A DNA stretch of 64,000 bases from Aeribacillus composti (GCF_007827555.1 NZ_VISS01000022.1:1-64000); one strand, 5' to 3'; positions 48,655 through 58,226 are shown, numbered from the stretch's first letter. Program-made: numbers and translations. The notes: generated by a model not told the origin, from the sequence alone.

Positions 48655-48804
48655 ATGTTTCGTCTATTTCATAAGCGGTGCTTTTTGTGTAAGCGAAAAA
48701 CAAAAACTTCCTATCATTATGTAGACCATAACGGAAATAGTATGAAAGTTTGTCCGGAATGTGCAGTATATGCGGAAAGAAGGGCATTTAGAAAAAAAGT
48801 GTAG
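48655..48804 (+). CDS. 49-residue zinc-finger-like protein
   Basis: ATG 48655 follows GGAGAG with 8-nt spacing. The peptide MFRLFHKRCFLCKRKTKTSY and on has two CxxC pairs (CFLC and CPEC), enough to bind one zinc ion, and a basic C-terminus. A terminator follows immediately. The family is unknown, but RBS, size and terminator support a real gene. Confidence 0.65.
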   Translation: MFRLFHKRCFLCKRKTKTSYHYVDHNGNSMKVCPECAVYAERRAFRKKV

Positions 48805-48832
48805 GCACCTTTTGGAAGGTGCTTTTTCTTTT
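48805..48832 (+). terminator. terminator after the zinc-finger gene
   Basis: GCACCTT and AAGGTGC form a tight hairpin followed by TTTTTCTTTTCC. Confidence 0.85.
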
Positions 48833-49421
48833 CCTTCAAAACTCAACTTCAAAGGAGGGAGCTCTTTGTTAAATACTGCACAAGCAACGGGTAAGTGCAA
48901 GAGCCAAAAGCGCTGCTAAAATCGATTGGAAACCGCTGCAGAATCAATGTTGAAGCGAACAGTAGCTGATAAATTAGCCAAGATTAAGTTTAGTAACCCA
49001 TAAAATAATTATGTAAACTAATATAAAAAAGAGTCGACTCATTCATCATATGGATATAAATGGATGTATTGCAACTGATGGGGATTAACTCAAAGTATGG
49101 ATATTGTTGAGGAAACAGGTTGGAATGGGTTGATAAAAAGAAAGCTTTCTGATCTTGGAGGATGGCCGCAGAGACATCCGAGAAGATGGCGAATCAGAAG
49201 ACGAAAAATTGCTTTTGTATACATTGAAACATCCAGAGGGCACAAAAATCCTTTGTTCACAATAAACGCATCGGCATTTTGCAAAGGAATAGTTGCTTGG
49301 TCTGTATCGGCTTAATTTATGGTGTCTCCAATGAAAATCTGAACATTAGTGTACTTTTGAAATGCGAAATAATGATGGAACCTCTTGAGGTTATGGCGTT
49401 AAGGGAATTTAAACAAAACAA
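48833..49421. other. region without a supported gene
   Basis: AAAGGAGGGAGC at 48851 is followed by a 17-codon TTG frame only. Arginine-rich frames around 49100-49300 on the plus strand have no RBS and no recognised homology. I see nothing firm. Confidence 0.3.
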
Positions 49422-49445
49422 CGCCCCCCTTAATAAAAGAGGGCG
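49422..49445 (-). terminator. terminator of cotD
   Basis: On the minus strand CGCCC and GGGCG pair around a 14-nt loop, followed by TTGTTTTGTTT, 15 bp after the cotD stop. Confidence 0.6.
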
Positions 49446-49459
49446 CATTGTAATGTCAT

Positions 49460-49657
49460 TTAGCAGCACTTAGAAGGGTATCCTGGATCAACAATTACGT
49501 TTCTTGTAATTGGTCTATAAATATGTCTAGGAACATTGACAATATTGAAACGATTAATCCTTACAATTGGATGGATATAAGGAACTACACGTGGAATGAA
49601 ACGGTCGCGAACCACATGTTTAGGCGGACAGATAATGGGTCTAGTATGACCAAACAT
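49460..49657 (-). CDS. cotD: spore coat protein CotD family
   Basis: The 65-residue protein has the CotD signature PIICPPKHVVRDRFIPRVVP, then HPIVRINRFNIVNVPRHIYR and a VDPGYPSKCC end. It is a component of the inner spore coat made in the mother cell late in sporulation. The ATG at 49657 follows AGGAGGTG; a longer frame from 49690 is not needed. Its promoter should be sigma-K dependent, which I have not resolved. It shows that the host forms endospores. Confidence 0.9.
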   Translation of the reverse strand: MFGHTRPIICPPKHVVRDRFIPRVVPYIHPIVRINRFNIVNVPRHIYRPITRNVIVDPGYPSKCC

Positions 49658-50500
49658 TGGAAACTCACCTCCTAGAATATCTATATACATTAAATGTATT
49701 AGCAGGGCTTTTTGAAACGGACAAATATCACAAGTTATATAAAAAATTCATCTAATTGTAAAATATTGTAATATTTGGTATCGGAAGAGCATTCATAGTA
49801 CGCATTTTGAAGAAAAATTTTTGTTCGATGTGTTGACGTTAAAAGACGTCCAGATATCCCGCTTTATGTAGAAAGCTAAATTTGGAATGATCGGGATCAA
49901 ATCCATTTGCCAGCTGCTTAAACAAAAAAGAGTTCAGCAACAGAAGAGAAAATGAACTGTTATTATGTTTACTAGGGACAGGAGAAACTCATTAAGTGAG
50001 GGGCTATAAGTTTTCGTGTAACCGATTTATCAGCTCCATCAGAGCGGAGTATTATGATTTAAACGGCAAATTGCTAAATGTGAACGGCTCATTTCTTTGT
50101 TCTACAAAAACACAGATCCAACGCTTTTATGCCATATTATGCAAAAAATTGCTATGGAGACTTCCCAACTTTTTAACAGCAGCATTGGAATTCCACTTCT
50201 TTCAAATAATTGCTTAGAGAGAAAAGCTATCGTCTAAAACAGCATTTCTTCTGTTAAGAAAAACGGTAAGCTGCTTTATTTTTAGCCTGCCGAAACAACC
50301 TATACAAGTTGTGAAATAGGGTTTTAACATGTTACCGTACATTCGTCAGGATGGCCGTCCGGGTTTTCACATTTTAACATGTTACTGCACATTCAAAAGG
50401 ACTGTTTCCCGGGGTGGATCGGGACTGTATAATTGAAATCAATCTGTAATTAACAAATCAACGACCGGTGAGGCAGAATTTTTTTGCCTAAATTCATAAA
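49658..50500. other. region without a supported gene, with a repeated palindrome
   Basis: No convincing gene is present. TTTTAACATGTTAC followed by a CGYACATTC-like tail occurs at 50322-50344 and again at 50372-50394, each with the perfect palindrome TAACATGTTA. An AGGCA/TGCCT hairpin lies at 50471-50489. Confidence 0.4.
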
Positions 50501-50515
50501 AACATAAATTTCTAC

Positions 50516-50545
50516 TTGACAGGTAGGATTAATATGTTTTAATAT
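50516..50545 (+). promoter_or_regulatory. promoter of hairpin transcript 1
   Basis: TTGACA at 50516-50521 and TAATAT at 50540-50545 (18-bp spacer; TATAAT at 50543-50548 overlaps) read toward the hairpin transcript. Confidence 0.5.
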
Positions 50546-50554
50546 AATGTTAAA

Positions 50555-50640
50555 TTTACTGGAAAATTAAAAACGCCGACTGGTTCACTAGAGGCTCCAT
50601 TCAAGATGGATTTTCTTGATTTGGGAGCCTCTTAGTTTTT
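50555..50640 (+). ncRNA. candidate small RNA or leader, unit 1
   Basis: A promoter is followed after about 45 bp by GAGGCTCC (50591-50598) pairing with GGAGCCTC (50624-50631). An inner stem ATTCAAGA/TCTTGAT is capped by a short loop, and a T run ends it at 50640. The same architecture recurs at 51290-51358. No protein is encoded. It could be a small RNA or a leader of fbpA. Family unknown. Confidence 0.5.
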
Positions 50641-50790
50641 AAATTCGCAGCAGGAATATAAATGATCCGTGTAAGGCACAGAGGATGAAATAGTCTTAAC
50701 AAGATCAGACTTGCACTAAGAAAGCTGGTGCAGCGAAATCGGATAACCATTTAAAAAAACGTAAAAATTTTATGATAAGGAGAGGATCAC

Positions 50791-50994
50791 ATGAGTAACC
50801 TTCTTCGTCAGGCTGTAGAAATTAGAAGAAAAAAATTGATCAACAAACTGATTGTCTTAAATGCATTTAAGAATGAGGAGCAGCTTTGCAAATTAACGTT
50901 ATCAGAATTAGAATATGAATATAAAAAAACCCAAAGGGATTCCCATCCGCATAGTGAAACAGGGTTGATTCGTTGGACGAGCAAAAAAATATAA
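50791..50994 (+). CDS. fbpA: Fur-regulated basic protein A family
   Basis: The 67-residue basic protein starts MSNLLRQAVEIRRKKLINKL and contains LTLSELEYEYKK, the pattern of B. subtilis FbpA. That protein belongs to the iron-sparing response together with the FsrA small RNA. AAGGAGAGG precedes the ATG. A clear Fur box is not visible in the 150 bp upstream. Its presence beside hairpin transcripts and 1 kb from siderophore uptake genes fits an iron-related cluster. Confidence 0.78.
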   Translation: MSNLLRQAVEIRRKKLINKLIVLNAFKNEEQLCKLTLSELEYEYKKTQRDSHPHSETGLIRWTSKKI

Positions 50995-51289
50995 TTTTCA
51001 TCAAAAAATACGCATGATTCTTTTAAACCCGTACATTGGAAAGGGAAGGACAGTGAATTCTCCTCAAAGCATGGGTAAGTGAACTGAATTTTCCAAAAGG
51101 CCTTCAACCCTTCTCAATTATTCTGCTAGTGATTTGCAAATCAAAACGCTATGGCAAATTCCAAAAAATTTGAATGAGGATTTATCGAAAACGAAATTTT
51201 ACGCAATAGCTTTTAGTAAAAATTTCTATCTGCTTTTGTACCTTTAAATACTACTATATAGATAGTATTAGTATGATTTAATAAACTAC

Positions 51290-51358
51290 CAGCTGAATTA
51301 TTTGAGGCTCTTGATTCGAGATAGGAGGAAATCTTGAATTAAGAGCCTCTTAGCTTTT
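51290..51358 (+). ncRNA. candidate small RNA, unit 2
   Basis: GAGGCTCTT (51304-51312) pairs with AAGAGCCTC (51341-51349). The inner stem ATTCGAGAT/ATCTTGAAT and the trailing TTAGCTTTT mirror unit 1. A TATGAT at 51272-51277 could be a -10. No coding frame is present. Confidence 0.45.
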
Positions 51359-51365
51359 CATTTTA

Positions 51366-52070
51366 GTGTAAGGATTATAGATGCCGATTGAAACAGCGTT
51401 CTTCATTTTCCTAAATCCGCCTTTAAATTTTTAACATATATAGATGCCGATTGTGCCATAGGAAAAATAGAAAAAATGTACATATGGAGCTCGGTTACGC
51501 AGAAGGGGGGAATAAGGCTTCAAAGGCTATTGCAAAGCACAAAATAGCGTCCTCAAACGGTTTAAAGATTTTGTACAACTGAGAGGGGAAGCCGTTTTCA
51601 TCATCGGCAGCCTGAATCAAATGCAGATCAGCTTGAGTTTGAAAATGAACAATAAAAAATCGCAAACGCGCGTTATTACATAGAAAATAGCAAACAAGAA
51701 CTTTCAACGACTAATGTAATGAAGTGTCAACCATTACATAAAAAATAGGGGAATTTTCCGGCAAAAACCATGAATTTCAACCTTACAGTTTTGGCTTCAT
51801 TGGCCAGACATTGAGAAAAGGATAAACTTGTGATCAATCAAGTTCGGTTTTTGCTTCGTTTTCAGATCAGCACACTGAGATGTGATCTATCTAGTCCGGT
51901 TTTGACCGAAAATAGCAAAACAAAAAACAAAGTTCATTTGATCTTCTAGCAGCTGTATGGCCTGCTGTTTATATGAATTAGACATTTAAATTCTTACAAC
52001 ATTGAAGTTTGTGACCGCTCGCCATTACGGAAAGGCGTAACGGGAAAAACGATCAGTTGAAATTTCCAAC
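51366..52070. other. region without a supported gene
   Basis: Short broken frames only. I see no recognisable protein, RNA or repeat between candidate unit 2 and the terminator of the siderophore-binding gene. Confidence 0.3.
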
Positions 52071-52073
52071 AAA

Positions 52074-52103
52074 AAAAGGCATCCGTGATGGATACCCTTT
52101 TTC
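52074..52103 (-). terminator. terminator of the siderophore-binding protein gene
   Basis: GGCATCC and GGATACC pair across GTGAT, flanked by A and T runs, next to the stop codon. Confidence 0.7.
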
Positions 52104-52104
52104 A

Positions 52105-53082
52105 TTATTTTTGTACTAAGGAATCTAGAATATCATCGATGATTTGCGAATTGGCAATAGAGCCTGTGTACAACCAGCTTTTTTCAGGTGAAAATTCAAA
52201 AACGTTGCCTGCTTTTACAGCCGGAATGCTTTTCCATAGAGCATCACTTAAAGGTGCTGCATTGGAACCGTCACTATTAATTAAGAACAAATAGTCAGCA
52301 TCCAATTCTACTAATTTCTCTAAAGAGATAGAGCTCCAGTTATCTGCTGAGTTTGCTGAAATTTCTTTTACAACTTTTGGCACTTTTAATCCTAAGTCTC
52401 CGTACATGACGGCACCGCTTGAAAGTTTTTCATTTACGATAAAGAATTGTCCGCCTACTAACCAGACTGCTGCGACAGAAGGATTTCCTACTTTTTCTTT
52501 AATTGTCTCTTTCGCTTCGGCTACTTTGGCGTCATATTCTTCTAGAGCTTTTTCCGCTTCTTTTTCCTTTCCTAATACTTCGCCAATAAGCTTCAATTCT
52601 TTGCGCCAATCGCTGTTATCTTCTTCACCAATAACAAAAGTAGGGGCGATTTGATTATATTGTTCATATTTTCCGCCTTCTACCATGCTAGCGGAGTCCA
52701 TTATAATTAAGTCCGGATTCATTTTTTGAACTGCTTCAAACGGAAGATCATGAGGAATGGTTGGAATTCCTTTCAGCTCATCTTGCAGATAATCTTGTAC
52801 GGTTTTCCCGTCGTTTACACTCCATTGTGCGACAGGTTTTACGCCAAGGGCAACAAGATGATCTTCAAGATAGCTGGCAATAATTCTTTTTGGATTAGCA
52901 GGAACTTCCACTTTATTTCCCATTCCATCTGTTAATGTTCTTGTTTCTGCTGACTTTTCATTCTCATTTGAAGCTTGATCCGATCCGGAAGAGGAGTCGG
53001 TTCCTTGTCCGCCGCAAGCGGTTAGTGATAGAGCTAATAGCGCAGCTCCTATTAGAGAAAATAACTTTTTCTGAAATACCAT
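52105..53082 (-). CDS. yfiY: iron-siderophore-binding lipoprotein, YfiY-like
   Basis: The 325-residue lipoprotein has lipobox LTAC (lipidated Cys23), a Ser/Asp-rich linker, and a type III (helical-backbone) binding fold with RIIASYLEDHLVALGVKPVA, MNPDLIIMDS and VELDADYLFLINSD. B. subtilis YfiY binds hydroxamate siderophores such as schizokinen. It is transcribed divergently from the two permease genes with a Fur-like box between. No ATPase gene is nearby; B. subtilis uses the shared YusV ATPase. Confidence 0.82.
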   Translation of the reverse strand: MVFQKKLFSLIGAALLALSLTACGGQGTDSSSGSDQASNENEKSAETRTLTDGMGNKVEVPANPKRIIASYLEDHLVALGVKPVAQWSVNDGKTVQDYLQDELKGIPTIPHDLPFEAVQKMNPDLIIMDSASMVEGGKYEQYNQIAPTFVIGEEDNSDWRKELKLIGEVLGKEKEAEKALEEYDAKVAEAKETIKEKVGNPSVAAVWLVGGQFFIVNEKLSSGAVMYGDLGLKVPKVVKEISANSADNWSSISLEKLVELDADYLFLINSDGSNAAPLSDALWKSIPAVKAGNVFEFSPEKSWLYTGSIANSQIIDDILDSLVQK

Positions 53083-53131
53083 TTCTAAACCTCCAACTCA
53101 TATGATAAAATAAATTTTTGGGAAGCAATAA

Positions 53132-53146
53132 TGATAACCATTTTCA
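53132..53146. promoter_or_regulatory. Fur box
   Basis: TGATAACCATTTTCA matches the 7-1-7 Fur consensus (TGATAATnATTATCA) with two mismatches. It lies in the divergent promoter region of the siderophore uptake genes, so both sides should be repressed by iron. Confidence 0.65.
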
Positions 53147-53209
53147 ATTAAAATATATCTCTGCCACTTTGTCAATCTTAATTTTTATCATTTGGAGGAA
53201 AAATGGTTT

Positions 53210-54253
53210 ATGGATTCAACGATACATACGAAAACCACTTCAGAATCTTTACATAAAAGCAAAAATAGATGGATTGCTCTTATCGTTCTTTTCATAGGCA
53301 TCATTGGCCTATTTCTGTCAGTTGTCATATCGATTCGTTTTGGTGCTGCGGATTTGAGTTATCGGGATGTTCTTGGTGCGTTTTTTGCCTTTGAAGAGGA
53401 CAATCAAGCTCATGTCATTGTCAGGGAATTGCGTTTGCCCCGTGCAGTCGCAGCCATTCTCGTCGGTTCTGCCTTGGCTGTTTCCGGTGCTATTATGCAA
53501 GGAATGACTAGGAATCCATTAGCCTCTCCTTCTATTATGGGTGTAACGGCAGGATCGTCCTTTCTCATTGCCATTGCGCTGGCATTTTTACCGGGAATCT
53601 CTTATTTCGGTCTATCAATCTTTTCTTTTATAGGTTCAGGTCTTGGCGCTTGTCTTGTGTTCGGCATTAGCTCCCTTTCTCGCGGAGGAATGACGCCTGT
53701 GAAGCTGGCTTTGGCCGGGTCAGCGATTACATCACTCCTAACCTCCTTATCGACTGCGATAGGAATTAAATTTAATATTGCAAAGGATATCAGCTATTTT
53801 TTTGCGGGAGGAGTTTCAGCTGTCCAACCAACCCAAGTCCATTTTCTTTTGCCGTTCGTCATTTCCGGACTTTTGCTGGCCATCTTACTGTCGCGCTCTA
53901 TTACCGTCCTTAACTTGGGCGAAGAAGCTGCCAAAAGTCTCGGGCAAAATACAAATGTGGTAAAATTTTTAGGAGCGGTCACGGTGCTGCTTTTAACAGG
54001 GGCAGCTGTTTCAATTGCTGGAGTGATTGGCTTTGTCGGACTCATCGTTCCTCATATTGCACGGTTTTTAGTCGGAACGGATTACCGTTGGATTATTCCT
54101 TGTTCTGCCGTTTTAGGCGGGATTTTATTAATTGCGGCTGATATTGTCGGACGCATGGTGAATGCTCCGTTTGAAACTCCTGTTGGAGCGATAACTGCCG
54201 TTGTAGGGGTTCCCTTCTTCCTCTATTTAGCCCGTAAAGAGGGGAGGGTGTAA
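53210..54253 (+). CDS. yfiZ: iron-siderophore ABC permease (FecCD), YfiZ-like
   Basis: The 347-residue protein has about nine membrane segments and the FecCD motifs VRELRLPRAVAAILVGSALA, GAIMQGMTRNPLASPSIMGV and GFVGLIVPHIARFLVGTDYR. The annotated frame starts at TTG 53192, but this is the RBS itself (TTGGAGGAAAAATGG); ATG 53210 has an 11-nt spacing and is preferred. It pairs with the next gene as a heterodimer. Confidence 0.85.
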   Translation: MDSTIHTKTTSESLHKSKNRWIALIVLFIGIIGLFLSVVISIRFGAADLSYRDVLGAFFAFEEDNQAHVIVRELRLPRAVAAILVGSALAVSGAIMQGMTRNPLASPSIMGVTAGSSFLIAIALAFLPGISYFGLSIFSFIGSGLGACLVFGISSLSRGGMTPVKLALAGSAITSLLTSLSTAIGIKFNIAKDISYFFAGGVSAVQPTQVHFLLPFVISGLLLAILLSRSITVLNLGEEAAKSLGQNTNVVKFLGAVTVLLLTGAAVSIAGVIGFVGLIVPHIARFLVGTDYRWIIPCSAVLGGILLIAADIVGRMVNAPFETPVGAITAVVGVPFFLYLARKEGRV

Positions 54254-54254
54254 C

Positions 54255-55268
54255 ATGTCAAAAAGATTAATAAACTTCAAAACATTGTTTTTTTCAACTA
54301 TTTTTTTCATCATTATAACCGCAATCATAAGCATTAATGCCGGCTATATACAAATACCTCTTCATGAGGTCATTGCCGCCTTATTAGGAAATGGAACAGA
54401 TCAAAATGAATTGACCATATTCCAATTCCGTTTGCCTAGAATATTCATGGCATTGCTCGTAGGGATGGGAATCTCCCTTTCAGGGGCTATCCTCCAAGGG
54501 GTTACGCAAAATCCGTTAGCGGATCCGGGAATATTGGGGATTAATTCAGGAGCAGGGTTTGCCGTTGTATTATATATGTTCTTTTTCCAAGGAGCTTCCT
54601 TTTTGAACGGCTGGGCTTCCGTGTATGTTTTGCCCATAACGGCTTTAGCAGGCGCTTTTCTTACCGCCGTCTTAATCTATTTTTTATCTCGAAAAAATGG
54701 ACATATTACACCGATAAGACTTTTATTAATGGGAATAGGGATGAATGGGGCATTCAATGCCGGCATCCTCATCTTCCAAATGAAAATGGAACCGAATGAT
54801 TTTACAAGAGCACTTACTTGGCTGTCGGGAGCCATCTGGGGTGCGAACTGGAACTATGTGTGGGCGCTGTTACCATGGTTATTGATCCTTATTCCGATCG
54901 CGATTTATAAATCAAAGGTTCTCGATATATTGCTTTTAGGTGATTCAACAGCAACAGGGGTAGGAATAAACGTTGCAAGAGAACGCAAGATTTTATTAAT
55001 CATTGCCGTTACACTGGCAGGAGTTTGTGTAGCGGTTGGCGGAGGGATTACGTTCCTTGGCTTGCTTGCCCCTCATATTACAAGGCAACTAGTCGGGCCA
55101 AAGCATTCGAAATGCTTGCCCCTTACTGCAGCTTTAGGAAGCTTCATTCTTTTGGCTGCAGATACATTAGGACGGGTTGTCATGGCTCCTTCAGAGCTGC
55201 CTGTCGGGATCGTTGTTTCCATTTTGGGGGCGCCTTATTTTATATATTTGCTAATAAAATCAATTTGA
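54255..55268 (+). CDS. yfhA: iron-siderophore ABC permease (FecCD), YfhA-like
   Basis: The 337-residue FecCD permease has FQFRLPRIFMALLVGMGISL, GAILQGVTQNPLADPGILGI and ITFLGLLAPHITRQLVGPKH. It starts 1 bp after the first permease stop, so the two are coupled. It forms the second half of the transmembrane channel. Confidence 0.88.
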   Translation: MSKRLINFKTLFFSTIFFIIITAIISINAGYIQIPLHEVIAALLGNGTDQNELTIFQFRLPRIFMALLVGMGISLSGAILQGVTQNPLADPGILGINSGAGFAVVLYMFFFQGASFLNGWASVYVLPITALAGAFLTAVLIYFLSRKNGHITPIRLLLMGIGMNGAFNAGILIFQMKMEPNDFTRALTWLSGAIWGANWNYVWALLPWLLILIPIAIYKSKVLDILLLGDSTATGVGINVARERKILLIIAVTLAGVCVAVGGGITFLGLLAPHITRQLVGPKHSKCLPLTAALGSFILLAADTLGRVVMAPSELPVGIVVSILGAPYFIYLLIKSI

Positions 55269-55359
55269 CGCTATATACAGCAAGATTTCATTGCACCGCT
55301 TCGTCTCAAAAAAAACTATACGAATTTGTCTAAAAGCGGCCCGGTTAAATGAGGGAAGG

Positions 55360-55417
55360 GACAAACACCTCCAGTGTCGAATGCATCAAATAAATTCGAT
55401 GAATGGAGGTGTTTGTT
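55360..55417. terminator. bidirectional terminator between yfhA and the matC-like gene
   Basis: ACAAACACCTCCA and TGGAGGTGTTTGT form a long stem with an inner ATTCGATG-like stem, flanked by T-rich sequence on the right. It can end both convergent transcripts. Confidence 0.7.
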
Positions 55418-55526
55418 TTATCCAAAAGATCAAGCGGTCAACGTTTTTTCATTATTGCAGCTTGAAGCTGCGCTTGTTCGTTATAAAAACTGTTTTCTGC
55501 CGGCGAAAGGATGATCGTTTGCCATG

Positions 55527-56810
55527 CTATCCCGCAATTAATACAAAAGCAAGCCAGGCGAGCCCAGGTCCAAGCGCTACGACTACAACAGCAGAAAGTA
55601 AAAGCTGTTTAAAAAATACATTCTCTTTTACCCCTTGTACGTTTGCGAGCAGCAATGCACCGTTAGTGGAGAAGGGGCTTATATCGACGATGCTTGAAGA
55701 AATGGCAATGGCTGAAACGACACCGATGGAAGAAATGGTCGGGTCCTGTAAAATGGGTGCTGCCAGCGGGATGATAGCTGCCAGAAACCCTGTTGTCGAG
55801 GCAAAAGCTGAAACGATGCCTCCTACGTATGACGATGCAAGGGCTGCGATTACCGGATTTCCTACTTTTGCGATTAAGTCAGTCATGTAATCAATCGTTC
55901 CAATTGTTTCTAAAACGCCTACGTATGTGACAATACCAGTTATTAAGAGAATCACAGACCAAGGCATCCGTGATAGAACGCCCTTTTGCTGCTTTGGAGC
56001 AATTAATGCTAGCACTAATCCTACTCCAAGCGCTGCAAAGCCGATATCGATATCGAACATAAGAGCGAGGACGACGAGTGTGATGATCCCTAAAAGTGTG
56101 ATGCCTTTGTAAAAAGTTAATCCATTTTCTTGTGATTTATTGTTCTCATTTGCGGAGAACCCTTCAGCTCTAGACGCTGCATCTTCTTCGGCAGCAGTTC
56201 GCTTTTTCAGCAGCCGAAGTCCTCCCAAAACGATGAACACAATCACAGAAGCAAATACACTGAAGATAAAAGCGTTTATGAAAAGCAACCCCGGCGAATG
56301 AGGAAGATCTCTTGCCTGCATAACGCCGTTAACAATCACTCCATAAGGATTAAGCAGTGAGAAGGATCCCGCTGTGGAACCAATCACTAACAATAACCCC
56401 ATCAAGAGAGGATTAATGTTGTATCGTGCGGCAAAACGCAGCGCAATCGGCGCTAGGATCGCAATAGCAGCAGGTCCCAAAGTGCCGACGCTAGTTAAAA
56501 TAGCGCAAAGCAAAAACATTATCCATGGCACGAGACCTAGATTACCTCTGACTAGGCGAAGACCCCATCCGGTAATCAAATCAACTGTCCCGTTTTTCTC
56601 AACAATTGAAAACAGATAAGTCACTCCAGCAAGAGTGACGAACAATTCAGCCGGAAAACCGCTGTAAATGTCGTCAATATTTAATCCGCTGAATACAACT
56701 CCGACGATAAAAGCAGCTACGAACCCTAAAACACCGAGGTTAATTGGTAAAACTGAACCTACAATAAACATCAACAGAAGCACAATAATTCCAATGAGCT
56801 CAATACTCAT
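55527..56810 (-). CDS. dicarboxylate/malonate carrier, MatC-like
   Basis: The 427-residue membrane protein has about eleven hydrophobic segments. The N-terminal domain (FIVGSVLPINLGVLGFVAAF, FPAELFVTLAGVTYLFSIVE) fits the MatC_N family, and the C-terminal half carries the repeated ISPFSTNGALLLAN motif of the ion-transporter superfamily. It probably imports a small dicarboxylate. GTCGAC-type operators lie upstream and a GntR gene is divergent, so it is likely part of the crotonase/CoA-transferase pathway. Confidence 0.75.
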   Translation of the reverse strand: MSIELIGIIVLLLMFIVGSVLPINLGVLGFVAAFIVGVVFSGLNIDDIYSGFPAELFVTLAGVTYLFSIVEKNGTVDLITGWGLRLVRGNLGLVPWIMFLLCAILTSVGTLGPAAIAILAPIALRFAARYNINPLLMGLLLVIGSTAGSFSLLNPYGVIVNGVMQARDLPHSPGLLFINAFIFSVFASVIVFIVLGGLRLLKKRTAAEEDAASRAEGFSANENNKSQENGLTFYKGITLLGIITLVVLALMFDIDIGFAALGVGLVLALIAPKQQKGVLSRMPWSVILLITGIVTYVGVLETIGTIDYMTDLIAKVGNPVIAALASSYVGGIVSAFASTTGFLAAIIPLAAPILQDPTISSIGVVSAIAISSSIVDISPFSTNGALLLANVQGVKENVFFKQLLLSAVVVVALGPGLAWLAFVLIAG

Positions 56811-56894
56811 ATTGATTTTTCCTCCTAAGCTTTGGAATGAAAATAGAAAATCCCAAAAATTTGAAACCGCTTTCTAAAAACCCCAGCTTACAAA

Positions 56895-56910
56895 ATCGAC
56901 GATCGACAAT
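56895..56910. promoter_or_regulatory. GntR-type operator site near the matC-like promoter
   Basis: ATCGACGATCGACAAT contains two overlapping half sites of the GTCGAC family. It lies 85 bp upstream of the transporter start. The wider 56811-57560 gap also holds a T-rich promoter region and no gene. Confidence 0.45.
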
Positions 56911-57274
56911 GCATTATAAGAATATGAATGACTAGAAAAAAGGTGACTTTTTATTTGAATATTCTGAAAAATATAATTTCAAATCATAAATCGTCACCTC
57001 TCGAAAAAATAATTGAAATGTATGCTTTTATTTTGAATGACATACCTGAACATTTCGGCGACTTCACAAGGAAATCGGCTGCTTATCCTATTTGTTAGAA
57101 GGAGGTCCAAGGGCAAAATAAAGAGAGAAACAGCATTTATAAGATTAAGATAAAGTGTTTTTCGCACATTCCCTCCTTTTCTCCGTTTTTCATTCATCAC
57201 AGATTGTTTACAGCTATTTATTCATTTACAAAAATGTTTACGAAAGCAAAATGAAAAATATGCATCTTTGTCAA

Positions 57275-57284
57275 TTGTCGACAG
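57275..57284. promoter_or_regulatory. GntR-type operator site
   Basis: TTGTCGACAG is centred on the GTCGAC palindrome, between the divergent transporter and regulator genes. Confidence 0.5.
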
Positions 57285-57531
57285 GATGTACGAAGCGATG
57301 AAATATTCGTAATAAAAATTTGAATATTCTTATTTATGAAGTCATTTATAATGAAAGGGATCACATTAATTTTTATATATGGAGGAAGGAGAACTTCTAT
57401 AAATTTCGAATAAATTAGAACAGTGCAGCAAACGAAAGATTTGCGGAAAATCTTCCAATACAATGCCGACTTTACAGAATTTTTCGATTTGTATTTATAA
57501 ACAAGTTATAATAGGATTATAAAAAATAGAC

Positions 57532-57540
57532 AGTCGACAT
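57532..57540 (+). promoter_or_regulatory. GntR-type operator at the regulator gene
   Basis: AGTCGACAT lies 20 bp upstream of the gntR start and downstream of a TATAAT-like element, a good position for autorepression. Confidence 0.55.
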
Positions 57541-57560
57541 TATAGAGAGGAAGAGCGGGA

Positions 57561-58226
57561 ATGAAAAATAATCAATTATTTTACAATCATTCGTTGTCCC
57601 ACAAAATAGCGGAAAAAATAACAAACCAAATTATGGCGGGGGAGCTGAAGCCCGGAGAAAAAATTATTGAATCCACTTACGCAGAAGAGTTTGGAACGAG
57701 CAGGGCGCCTATTCGAGAGTCGCTCTATTTGCTGGAAAATGAAGGGCTAATAGAGCGAATTCCTAGAAAAGGCGCTGTTGTGAAAGGCTATACGGAAGAT
57801 GAAGTTTATGATCTTCTTGAAATGAGAATCGTATTGGAAAGCCTTGCGATGAAAAGAATTAAAGTCCGCGGGGTAAATGAAGAAATTCTTAAGAAAATGG
57901 AGCAATTGGTACAAAAGATGTCAGAGGTTGATGACGAAAAACAGTATGCCAATCTGAACCAAGAGTTTCATATGCTCATCATTGAAATGAGCAAAAGCGA
58001 AATTATTAAAGAAATGTATTGGAGATTAGGACGTCCTTTGCTTGTACTTCAAAGAATATCGTTTCTTGAAGAGGAGCATATAAAAAAGTCTTTGAAGGAA
58101 CACCGCATTATTTTAGATTTGTTAAAGGAAAACCTGATCGATGAAGCGCTTGTTTTGCTTGAAAATCATAATCATAGCGTAATTAAAAGGGTCGAAAACA
58201 AAACGAAAAATAAACAATCGTACTAG
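57561..58226 (+). CDS. GntR-family regulator, FadR/FCD subfamily
   Basis: The 221-residue protein has a winged HTH (IAEKITNQIMAGELKPGEKI, TSRAPIRESLYLLENEGLIE) and a C-terminal all-helical FCD ligand domain with metal-ligand-like Asp/His in EMRIVLE, LNQEFHMLII and LKEHRIILDLL. AGAGAGGAAGAG precedes the ATG. Sites of the type TTGTCGACA flank it and its presumed targets, matching the TNGTnnnACNA form of FadR-group operators. Confidence 0.85.
   Translation: MKNNQLFYNHSLSHKIAEKITNQIMAGELKPGEKIIESTYAEEFGTSRAPIRESLYLLENEGLIERIPRKGAVVKGYTEDEVYDLLEMRIVLESLAMKRIKVRGVNEEILKKMEQLVQKMSEVDDEKQYANLNQEFHMLIIEMSKSEIIKEMYWRLGRPLLVLQRISFLEEEHIKKSLKEHRIILDLLKENLIDEALVLLENHNHSVIKRVENKTKNKQSY

Noticed and set aside
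49090-49315. Arginine-rich 72-residue frame
   Set aside because: It has no RBS and no recognisable homology, and overlapping frames on the other strand are equally open.
55291-55890. 199-residue plus-strand frame after yfhA
   Set aside because: It is antisense to the MatC-like gene and spans a bidirectional terminator; its codon pattern is a shadow of the minus-strand gene.
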